From assembly GCA_013375495.1 (NCBI GenBank), contig JABXKC010000080.1, positions 1 to 5,501 of the forward strand: a stretch of DNA of 5,501 bases, in the 5' to 3' direction. This document shows, in pieces, positions 1 through 5,501 of the stretch. Each line of letters starts with the position of its first letter. Position 1 is the stretch's first letter. This stretch comes from Promethearchaeota archaeon. Lineage in GTDB: Archaea; Asgardarchaeota; Lokiarchaeia; Sigynarchaeales; SOKP01. The notes under the pieces were generated by a model, which was not told the DNA's origin, did no database searches, and saw only the letters and a program-made list of their open reading frames with translations. A program made the translations under genes and the position numbers.

Positions 1-1
1 A

Positions 2-823
2 GTAATGGAAATTGTTAATTCCTATTCAGATAAGTTTCAACAAGTAAGTATTGATGAAGCATATCTAGATGTTTCAGATAAGTGTATCAATTTTAAAGAG
101 GTTAGAGATTTAGCTGAAAAATTAAAAGAAGAAGTACATAAAAAAGTAGGTATTACCATCTCAGTAGGGTGTGCTCCAACTAAATCAATCGCTAAAATTG
201 CTTCAGATTACAATAAACCAAATGGAATTACCATCGTTGAGCAATATCAAATAAAAGATTTTTTAAAAGATTTAGATATTACTAAAATCCCAGGTATAGG
301 CAAGAAATCTAAAATATATTATAACAAAAAAGGTATTAAAACGATTGGGGATATTATTAATCTTACACTCCCGAAAATGATACAGTTCTTTGGAAAAAAC
401 GGAAAATTGGCGTGGAATATTGCTAATGGCTTGGATAACAGAGAAGTGAAAGAATTCACCGCTGAAAGGAGGTCAATCAGTAAGGAAAGAACTTTCTATG
501 AAGACACTAGTGATTTTATGTTAATTTTATCAAAACTTGATAAAATCAATGAACTGATTCATGAATATGTATACAAGAATAAAATTTATTATAAAACTGT
601 TAGCTTAAAGATTAGACTCGAAGGTTTTTTAACATACACTCGAGCGCATTCATTTATTCACCATATTCAGGATCGGAAAAAGGTATTGCAAGTAATTACA
701 GAATTAGCAGCACAATTTTCTGCTATGAATAAGAAGGTTAGACTAGTTGGAATTAAGTTATCAAACTTGAAAAAGTCTCCAAATACTTCCCAGAAAACGA
801 TTATAACCTATTTAAAAAATTAG
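2..823 (+). CDS. dinB: Y-family translesion DNA polymerase IV (DinB/Dpo4-like), 5' truncated by window edge
   Basis: Low-fidelity polymerase that copies past damaged template bases. The frame is open to the left edge, so the ATG at position 5 is internal; by comparison with Sulfolobus Dpo4 (about 350 aa) roughly 90 N-terminal residues, including the first metal-binding Asp, lie outside. Numbering from that internal Met: the catalytic motif SIDEAYLD is at 15-22 (D17, E18 bind metal), followed by the palm stretch ending in KPNG (71-74), helix-hairpin-helix thumb around IPGIGKK (95-101), and the little-finger domain at about 155-255. The last residues, QKTIITYL (263-270), fit a PIP box (QxxIxxYL), suggesting recruitment by the PCNA sliding clamp, as in archaeal homologues; bacterial DinB would carry a beta-clamp motif. 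All visible motifs are intact, so the enzyme looks functional. It converges with the nuclease-like gene downstream. Family assignment is secure; the archaeal reading is inference from the PIP box. Confidence 0.95.
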   Translation, partial: VMEIVNSYSDKFQQVSIDEAYLDVSDKCINFKEVRDLAEKLKEEVHKKVGITISVGCAPTKSIAKIASDYNKPNGITIVEQYQIKDFLKDLDITKIPGIGKKSKIYYNKKGIKTIGDIINLTLPKMIQFFGKNGKLAWNIANGLDNREVKEFTAERRSISKERTFYEDTSDFMLILSKLDKINELIHEYVYKNKIYYKTVSLKIRLEGFLTYTRAHSFIHHIQDRKKVLQVITELAAQFSAMNKKVRLVGIKLSNLKKSPNTSQKTIITYLKN

Positions 824-926
824 GATCAGCTCAAATGAATAGACAATAAACCGTGATATTCCTTATTAGATTGAACGAGGAAAAGACAACTTATCATCTT
901 CTATATTCCTCCAATAACCCAATAAT

Positions 927-934
927 AAAAAAAA
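927..934 (-). terminator. Oligo-T terminator candidate for the nuclease-like gene
   Basis: An unbroken run of eight A on the + strand reads as T8 on the - strand, beginning 7 nt past the TAG stop of the gene at 942-2585. Archaeal RNA polymerase terminates at such oligo-T stretches without needing a hairpin. A weak flanking inverted repeat (GAGGAA at 877-882 with TTCCTC at 906-911) could form a stem for either strand, but its loop is long (23 nt). No comparable T-tract follows the polymerase gene on the + strand. Confidence 0.45.
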
Positions 935-941
935 TTTAAAC

Positions 942-2585
942 CTATAGATAATCTGTAATACCTGGCTGACTCGAAATTACTCCAGTCTGTCTTACAAATT
1001 CATCTAATATAAAAGGGCTTCTCTTATTAGGAGAAATAAAATAAGGCACGACTATTAGATAATAACCGTCTTTATTTAAATCTTTAAATAATTCCACTTT
1101 TGCAAGGTCTCGTTCTATTTGAGCGTCAAACATACTTTTGTATTCCTCAGCGGTTTTATAAATACCTCTTGCTACATCTTTGCTCTGAACAAGATCTAAG
1201 AAAGCACTAAATGAATAATGTTGAGGACCTTGATGTTCGATAGCAATTTTAAATTCTTTCCCATTAATATAAATAACGCCGAAACAGTCAACATGAACTC
1301 TAGGATCACTTATAGCTTGGTATTTGTCCATAAATAGAATGCGGTTGGGCAAAAATTTAGGTAATTGCCAATTTGAGTAAAACGATTGAGCAATATAATC
1401 TTGAAATAATTCTTCTGCTGTTTCTAATGTTCTTTGTTGATCAAGACTAGAAACACATTTAAGACAATAGTTATTAACTTTTGAATCCTGAATATACCTG
1501 TAAGGTGTTTCAAAAATATGATCGCAATCCAAACACTTCCATTTAAGATTTATGTGTATGTTACTTCCGAACTTATAATCTTTAGAGTCTTGATGCTGAG
1601 ACTGGTATTTTTTTAATAGGTCATTAAACTCATCTACTGTTAATTGTTGGGAATCGTCATAAAATGATATCAATTGCAAATTGTGCCCACTAGCAACCTC
1701 TAGAACATCGTGAAAATTTAAGGTTCTTCCTCTTCCTTTAGGAAGATTATTCAGTATCATGCATTCATAACAACCGGATTTTGAATCGAGTCTCACAGTA
1801 GATTTATGACTCTCATCTTTTAGGCATTGTACTTCTACATATAATTTACTTGCAGGACTTTCCCTGATTTTCATCATCTCAAACCATTGTGTTGAAGTAG
1901 TTGTTAATAGTAACCCTTTAGAAATTAATTGTTGCTTAGTCTTTTGATATGAAGTACGGATAGTTCCGAAAATCATATCATAGATTAATTTAGCATTTTC
2001 TGGATCTTTGAAATTCTGTTTAAGTATAATCCTTGAATATTTCATTCCACTCATCTTTGACCATCCAGCCATCATTGAAGCTTTTTTTATTGAGAACAAC
2101 CTTTTCCCTGTTCTCGAATAATGTTGCAACTGATTGGAAATGATAACGCTTAATTTATTCATTTTTTCTTGAGTTTTTGTAATTGCAGCAGAAGATATAA
2201 TTCCAATTTTATTTTTAGTATTATTCACTACTATTCGAGGGTAATCTTCAATATAATGATCTTTCGAAGCTATTTTATTTGGCATAAAAACTCGTGATTT
2301 TTGACATATTTCAGCGTTAACATTTATTAACTCCTCTATTTTCTGTTCGCAGGTATTAATTCTATTTTCTTCATTTTCAGTATTATTAACAGAATCATTT
2401 ACTTGACTTTTGCTTAAATTTGGAGACGATTTGATAGAATTTTTAGAGCAAAAACATTTGATGTTATTTGTATCTATATTCAGCATATCATCATGAGAAA
2501 ATACCTCACCGGCATTGGATTTTTCATTGTTCGGATAATTTCTTTTATTTGTACAAGAACCAAAATCTTTTTTTTCTATTCGCAT
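942..2585 (-). CDS. Zinc-finger protein with C-terminal PD-(D/E)XK-like nuclease domain
   Basis: Probable DNA-binding nuclease of unknown target. Numbering is from the upstream GTG at 2594. Residues 1-100 are Asn/Ser/Lys/Glu-rich and probably disordered. Residues 140-230 look helical and basic (FSIKKASMMAGWSKMSG at 167-183) and may bind nucleic acid. Two zinc-binding clusters follow: C257-x5-H263-x11-C275-x2-C278, resembling a treble-clef finger, and C354-x2-C357-x19-C377-x2-C380, a zinc ribbon. The C-terminal core has D436 in VHVDCFGV, then IAIEHQGPQHY (450-460) with E453 and Q455, then a helix and strand with D496, K499 and LIVVPY (513-518). This D...ExQ-GxQHY pattern is typical of Vsr/homing-type restriction-like folds, with Q in the usual K position. 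I prefer the ATG at 2585 because AAGGTG sits 6 nt upstream; starting at GTG 2594 would add 3 residues and use up that motif. The gene stands alone, with no methyltransferase or recombinase beside it. A mobile, defence or repair role is possible; no named family is claimed. Confidence 0.75.
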   Translation of the reverse strand: MRIEKKDFGSCTNKRNYPNNEKSNAGEVFSHDDMLNIDTNNIKCFCSKNSIKSSPNLSKSQVNDSVNNTENEENRINTCEQKIEELINVNAEICQKSRVFMPNKIASKDHYIEDYPRIVVNNTKNKIGIISSAAITKTQEKMNKLSVIISNQLQHYSRTGKRLFSIKKASMMAGWSKMSGMKYSRIILKQNFKDPENAKLIYDMIFGTIRTSYQKTKQQLISKGLLLTTTSTQWFEMMKIRESPASKLYVEVQCLKDESHKSTVRLDSKSGCYECMILNNLPKGRGRTLNFHDVLEVASGHNLQLISFYDDSQQLTVDEFNDLLKKYQSQHQDSKDYKFGSNIHINLKWKCLDCDHIFETPYRYIQDSKVNNYCLKCVSSLDQQRTLETAEELFQDYIAQSFYSNWQLPKFLPNRILFMDKYQAISDPRVHVDCFGVIYINGKEFKIAIEHQGPQHYSFSAFLDLVQSKDVARGIYKTAEEYKSMFDAQIERDLAKVELFKDLNKDGYYLIVVPYFISPNKRSPFILDEFVRQTGVISSQPGITDYL

Positions 2586-2591
2586 TTCATA

Positions 2592-2597
2592 CACCTT
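2592..2597 (-). promoter_or_regulatory. Ribosome-binding site deciding the start of the nuclease-like gene
   Basis: On the - strand AAGGTG is followed by TATGAA and then ATG at 2585. AGGTG matches five bases of the archaeal Shine-Dalgarno consensus GGAGGTGATC at a good spacing (6 nt). The competing GTG start at 2594 lies inside this motif and has no such site upstream, which favours the ATG. Confidence 0.45.
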
Positions 2598-2616
2598 ATA
2601 GCTTTCTTAATTGAAC

Positions 2617-2626
2617 TGATATATCA
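2617..2626 (-). promoter_or_regulatory. Candidate TATA box for the nuclease-like gene
   Basis: TGATATATCA is a perfect palindrome holding an ATATAT core, centred about 36 nt upstream of the ATG at 2585. Archaeal transcription usually starts about 25 nt downstream of the TATA centre, which would put the start near 2596 and give a short leader that just contains the AAGGTG site. No clear purine-rich BRE is visible, and such AT-rich sequence yields TATA-like matches by chance. Confidence 0.3.
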
Positions 2627-2825
2627 TACTGATCTAAAATTCATTTTCACCATCCTGGATGATGGAATGAACTATATCGAAAACATACCACAACCCTTAA
2701 AAATAATGGGGGGTAATTTTAATTGTTTCATTTTTATTATATTAATATTTTTTATCTTATGATCTTTATAAATATATAGTGTTTTGAGATCATTCATGAA
2801 TTTATAATACCACTGTAAATCATTT

Positions 2826-2843
2826 TTGATCCGTTTCGATCAA
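2826..2843. repeat. Inverted repeat TTGATC-N6-GATCAA
   Basis: Two 6-bp arms, TTGATC (2826-2831) and GATCAA (2838-2843), flank the six bases cgtttc. The arms are exact complements, and the centre-to-centre distance of 12 bp is near one helical turn, the geometry of a dimeric regulator operator. It lies in the GATC-rich half of the spacer, about 240 bp upstream of the nuclease-like gene and 700 bp upstream of the ATPase. Chance is not excluded in such biased sequence. Confidence 0.35.
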
Positions 2844-3364
2844 TTCATTTTTGGTTTTCTGACTTAATATTATTGAAAATTATTGATCATCCAAAATCAA
2901 GATAAAAAAATAAATTATTTTTTAAGTTTATATATTAACCTTTTTTTATGAAAACCCTAGATTTCATCTATAGTCTAGCTTCTCCAATAAATTAAGAAAT
3001 TACATTGTTAAAAATTTTAAATGAAAATTGTAATAATAAATTAATATTTGATTTTAATCAATTTTAATAACAAATTCTTGATTGTTTTTGGGTTGGAAAA
3101 AAAATGACGTTAGAGAGCGTTTATTTCAGAATGAGAAGATACTGGAGAAGATGTTGTTACGATTGATTAAATAATCGAAATAGAGAAATTTAGAGAGATG
3201 TCAAAAGTTTGAATGCATTTAACATCAATGTGAAATTGGCATTTAAAAAAATTAAACTCAATATATTATGCATTTGTATTTATATTTTTTTACTATTTTT
3301 GGAAAAATCCTCTATAAAACATAGCTAGAAGTCGTATAATAAAATATTTGAAATAGTACACAAA

Positions 3365-3390
3365 CATAACTTTATCTTTAAATAGTTATG
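3365..3390. repeat. Small hairpin in the spacer upstream of the ABC operon
   Basis: CATAACT (3365-3371) and AGTTATG (3384-3390) are exact complements around a 12-nt AT-rich loop. The stem has 7 bp with only two G-C pairs, so it would be weak as RNA. It is not followed by a T-tract, so it is not a typical terminator. An operator role is possible but unsupported. Confidence 0.25.
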
Positions 3391-3543
3391 ATTCTATCCC
3401 CGACTAGTTTAAATATTCTGCTTGAATACCTTATATTACTGTAAACTATTAATGATTATTTCTTTAGACAATTATAAGGTTTTATGACCATGTTGCTTTC
3501 TAGTCTTACTTATGGTTTTTAGAAAAAAAAAACTTATTGACTT

Positions 3544-4503
3544 ATGGCTCTAGTTGCAGAATCAGTGATCAAAATAAAAGGATTAACAAAGGAATACTAC
3601 AATAAGGTAGTTGTAAATAATATCAATTTGGAAATTCCTAATTCATGTTTTGCCTTTTTAGGACCAAATGGAGCAGGGAAAACAACGACTATACTTATGC
3701 TTTTAGGTCTTGTGAGACCTACAAGCGGGAAAGCTTTCATCTTAGGTAACGATATTACAATAAATTTAAATAAGATCCGTAAGAAAATTAGTTTTTTGCC
3801 AGAGAATGTAGGATTTTACCCCAATCTCACAGCAAAACAATTTCTCAATTTAATATTAAGTCTCAGAAGTGGTAAAAATAAAAGTGAAGATCAAGTCGAA
3901 GCGTCTTTAAAATGGTCCGGTTTAAAGCAAAGTGATTGGGAGAAAAAGATAAAAGCATATTCTCGTGGGATGAAGCAACGATTAGGTTTAGCTCAGGCAT
4001 TTATTGGAGATCCTGAATTGGTTTTTTTGGACGAACCATTATCTAATATTGATCCCATGGGAAGGGAAATGCTCATCAAAAAAATCCGTGAGAAAAGAAG
4101 ACAAGGAATCACAATCGTTATTTCAAGCCATATTATCCTCGAAATAGAACAGTTAGCAGATTTTGTAGCATTTATAGACAAGGGCGAGATTAAAGCTTCA
4201 GATAAGATATATAATCTAACCCAATCTTATGGTTTAAACGAATATGAAATTACACGGATCAGCAATGGTGATGATGTAGCAATTGAAAAAATGCAAGAAA
4301 TATTAGGTTCAGAAGGTGTTTTCTCCGACTCACCAAAAAGACTAAGCGAAAAGATAATTTTTCAAACGAACACTCCTCAGAAAGTAGCTGAAATAGTTTG
4401 GAAGCACAAAGATTTCAGTTTTACACCAATAAGCGGAACTTTAAACAAATTATATAAGAAAATTGTAGGGATAGAAAACAATGAAAAAAGTGAGGAAGTA
4501 TAA
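3544..4503 (+). CDS. ABC-2-type transporter ATP-binding protein
   Basis: Cytoplasmic ATPase that powers the membrane partner encoded next to it. Motifs are complete: Walker A GPNGAGKTT (40-48), a Q-loop position holding Glu in FLPENVGFY (E87), signature YSRGMKQRL (139-147), Walker B LVFLDEP (159-165), D-loop SNID (167-170) and H-loop His196 in ISSHII. Glu at the Q-loop is common in the NatA/CcmA-like ABC-2 group, so it is not a defect. Residues 215-319 form a C-terminal extension usual for this group and probably regulatory. A stop codon sits at 3538-3540, so the ATG at 3544 is the earliest possible start. No Shine-Dalgarno sequence precedes it, only an A-rich stretch, so the message may be leaderless or have a weak site. 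The 3' end overlaps the permease gene by 23 nt, which points to an operon with translational coupling. Substrate is unknown: drug, lipid, sodium or polysaccharide export are all possible. Confidence 0.93.
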   Translation: MALVAESVIKIKGLTKEYYNKVVVNNINLEIPNSCFAFLGPNGAGKTTTILMLLGLVRPTSGKAFILGNDITINLNKIRKKISFLPENVGFYPNLTAKQFLNLILSLRSGKNKSEDQVEASLKWSGLKQSDWEKKIKAYSRGMKQRLGLAQAFIGDPELVFLDEPLSNIDPMGREMLIKKIREKRRQGITIVISSHIILEIEQLADFVAFIDKGEIKASDKIYNLTQSYGLNEYEITRISNGDDVAIEKMQEILGSEGVFSDSPKRLSEKIIFQTNTPQKVAEIVWKHKDFSFTPISGTLNKLYKKIVGIENNEKSEEV

Positions 4504-5281
4504 GAATATAGATTTTACTGAAGGTTTTTTATTCACATTTTATTTGAAGAACGGAATTTTTTCAATTCAATTTATTACGTGTATTATCTTTTCCTTGATC
4601 CCTCTCATACAGTTCATACTCTTATACCCCGAATTAACCATCAACAGTCAGAATTTGTTAAATAGTTTTTTTTGGGGTGATTTTGTTAGGAGTGCTCTCC
4701 TGTTTTCCCCGTTTTTCAGTTTGATTTCCGTATTTCTCGCTGCTGACATTGTCTCCGGAGAATTTTCCAATAAGTCTGCGATGATCTTATATTCAATCGG
4801 ATCGAGAAGTAAAATTCTCCTCATTAAGATTTTTTACTTGCTATTTACTATTTTTATTTTAACAATAATTAGCTTTTTATCTTTTACAATTTATGGTTTC
4901 ATTAAATTTGGAATGATTGCTGAGACACGATTTTATTTAGCAGGATTTTTAATAGTATTCTTTGATCTAATGTTTTATGTATCGTTAACTCTTATGTGTT
5001 CTGCATTGATTCGAAAATCGTTAGTTGCTTTTATATTACCATTGTTTTACATATTTCTTCAAACTGGTTATTTTTTTGAAAGCTTTGACCTCGATTTACT
5101 CTCCCATTCGTATTATAAACTAAGAGTGTACGACTTGTGCCAGAGCGTCGTTTATTCTCATTTTGATACTTCAATGACAATAGGTACGATCTTTGATTTA
5201 TTTATTTTCTTTGCATTGCCATTAATGATATTTTTGATTACATTATATTCATTTCAACAAATTGATATTCGGGTTGATTAA
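4481..5281 (+). CDS. ABC-2-type transporter permease, six transmembrane segments
   Basis: Integral membrane partner of the preceding ATPase. Hydrophobic segments lie at about 25-49, 73-92, 112-142, 154-177, 181-199 and 232-258, the six-helix layout of ABC-2 permeases. Between helices 2 and 3, DIVSGEFSNKSAMILYS (89-105) followed by GSRSKILLIK matches the conserved D-ISGE...LLS-P-SR pattern of the family's cytoplasmic loop, which contacts the ATPase. The N-terminus is basic and cytoplasmic. The ATG at 4481 is the first start after an in-frame TAG at 4472-4474, with only a weak AGGGAT eight bases upstream; translation probably relies on coupling to the ATPase gene, whose last 23 nt it overlaps. 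Length (266 aa) is normal for the family. Bases 5094-5128, coding residues 205-216 in the loop between helices 5 and 6, recur exactly at the window's right edge in another frame. Confidence 0.88.
   Translation: MKKVRKYKNIDFTEGFLFTFYLKNGIFSIQFITCIIFSLIPLIQFILLYPELTINSQNLLNSFFWGDFVRSALLFSPFFSLISVFLAADIVSGEFSNKSAMILYSIGSRSKILLIKIFYLLFTIFILTIISFLSFTIYGFIKFGMIAETRFYLAGFLIVFFDLMFYVSLTLMCSALIRKSLVAFILPLFYIFLQTGYFFESFDLDLLSHSYYKLRVYDLCQSVVYSHFDTSMTIGTIFDLFIFFALPLMIFLITLYSFQQIDIRVD
5094..5128 (+). repeat. 35-bp exact direct repeat, copy 1 (inside permease gene)
   Basis: Identical base for base to 5467-5501, 373 bp downstream. Here it codes permease residues 205-216 and fits the gene without disruption, so this is taken as the original copy. 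The preceding base differs between copies (G at 5093, A at 5466), which fixes the left boundary. Confidence 0.95.
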
Positions 5282-5283
5282 GC

Positions 5284-5496
5284 GTGAAGCTTAAATTTTC
5301 ATGGTTATGGTTTTTTATAATGTTGTTTGGAACGTCGGGTGTTAGCCTGTTGGTAATACCCTTTCCAATAAACGAGGAAGTGAATTCTTATGCATACAAA
5401 ACTTTAATTAAAGGGGATAATAATTTCCAACGTGTAATGTTCCCATCTGGGTCATTTAATCAAGAAATTTACTCTCCCATTCGTATTATAAACTAA
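5284..5496 (+). CDS. Membrane-anchored protein, third gene of the ABC operon, 3' end unreliable
   Basis: Not recognised as a named family. The GTG start lies 2 nt after the permease stop and a loosely Shine-Dalgarno-like GGGTTGAT (5271-5278) precedes it, so it is very likely co-translated with the permease. Residues 1-5 are short and basic, followed by a hydrophobic helix at about 6-27 (WLWFFIMLFGTSGVSLLVIP) and then a polar segment that probably faces outward. This would fit a second permease subunit beginning with its first helix, or an anchored accessory protein. The open frame ends after 70 residues, but the last nine codons and the TAA stop are inside the 35-bp copy of permease sequence (from 5467), read in a different frame. 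The natural protein is therefore probably longer, with its true 3' part missing. Confidence 0.6.
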   Translation: MKLKFSWLWFFIMLFGTSGVSLLVIPFPINEEVNSYAYKTLIKGDNNFQRVMFPSGSFNQEIYSPIRIIN

Positions 5497-5501
5497 GAGT
5501 G
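5467..5501 (+). repeat. 35-bp exact direct repeat, copy 2 (at window edge)
   Basis: Identical to 5094-5128 and ends on the last base supplied, so the match may continue beyond it. The spacing of 373 bp is not a multiple of three, so this copy is read in another frame and supplies the last nine codons and stop of the third operon gene. A chance 35-bp match is not credible; it is either a local duplication or an assembly or amplification join. Confidence 0.95.

Larger units (their letters stand above)
2595..3543. other. Long non-coding spacer between divergent genes
   Basis: About 950 very AT-rich bases separate the leftward nuclease-like gene from the rightward ABC operon. Stops are frequent in every frame and I see no convincing gene; the longest open stretch (2493-2762, + strand) mostly overlaps the reverse strand of the nuclease gene. 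No tRNA, rRNA or box C/D pattern was recognised. It holds six GATC sites between 2631 and 2888 and none from 2889 to 3543, plus small inverted repeats at 2651-2661, 2826-2843, 3160-3177 and 3365-3390. TTTATATA at 2927-2934 and ATTATAAG at 3471-3478 are TATA-like; the second could serve the ABC operon. A run of ten A lies at 3523-3532, just before the ATPase start. Confidence 0.6.

Noticed and set aside
826..897. 23-codon frame on the - strand with a perfect GGAGG (908-912) ten bases upstream of its ATG
   Set aside because: The ribosome-binding site is good, but the peptide is very short, lies beyond the oligo-T terminator candidate of the upstream gene and has no promoter of its own that I can see. 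Conservation in relatives would be needed to revive it.
2651..2661. Odd-length palindrome CATCCTGGATG
   Set aside because: Only five paired bases per arm and no second copy in the window, so it is not reported as an operator.
2493..2762. Open frame of 89 codons on the + strand, hydrophobic product
   Set aside because: Its first 93 bases are antisense to the nuclease gene's 5' end and the rest is AT-rich spacer, whose T-rich codons give Phe/Ile-rich, membrane-like translations. No ribosome-binding site is visible.
3103..3166. 17-codon + strand frame encoding an Arg-rich peptide (RRYWRRCCYD)
   Set aside because: Too short, no ribosome-binding site, and one of many small frames expected in a spacer of this length.
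3215..3247. Direct repeat GCATTTAA at 3215-3222 and 3240-3247
   Set aside because: Eight bases in strongly AT-biased sequence is within chance, and no third copy at regular spacing was seen.
3802..3804. Glu in place of Gln at the ATPase Q-loop, as a possible loss of function
   Set aside because: LPE is frequent at this position in NatA/CcmA-like ABC-2 ATPases, and all other catalytic motifs are intact.
3993..4181. Open frame of 62 codons on the - strand
   Set aside because: It lies wholly inside the ABC ATPase gene, opposite the Walker B to H-loop coding region, and resembles no known protein.

Overview
This AT-rich window most likely comes from an archaeon, and an Asgard/Lokiarchaeia-like genome would fit. 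The pointers are a Y-family DNA polymerase ending in a PCNA-interacting (PIP) box rather than a bacterial beta-clamp motif, a TATA-like element in front of one gene, an oligo-T tract behind it, proteins rich in Ile, Lys and Asn, and a long non-coding spacer. The lineage is inferred from these traits only; no 16S or marker gene is present.

Layout, left to right. (1) Positions 2-823, + strand: the 3' three quarters of a DinB/Dpo4-type translesion polymerase, cut by the left edge. (2) Positions 824-941: a short convergent spacer holding an oligo-T terminator candidate for the opposite strand. (3) Positions 942-2585, - strand: a protein of about 547 residues with a low-complexity N-terminus, a basic helical central region, two zinc-binding cysteine clusters and a C-terminal PD-(D/E)XK-like nuclease core. 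It is the least ordinary gene here. (4) Positions 2595-3543: about 950 bases between divergent genes, with stops in every frame, no recognisable RNA gene, a cluster of GATC-containing motifs and several small inverted repeats. (5) Positions 3544-5496, + strand: a tightly packed operon of an ABC-2-type ATPase, its six-helix permease (overlapping by 23 nt) and a third membrane-anchored protein starting 2 nt after the permease.

The ATPase and permease should together form an exporter or membrane-remodelling ABC-2 transporter; its substrate cannot be read from the sequence. The third gene is probably another subunit, but its apparent C-terminus and stop codon lie in a 35-bp exact copy of permease sequence that runs to the last base of the window. 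I therefore treat that end as an assembly join or rearrangement, not a natural terminus. The polymerase and nuclease genes both concern DNA but converge, so they are not co-transcribed, and nothing ties them into one system. I see no CRISPR array, no tRNA or rRNA, and no complete insertion sequence.
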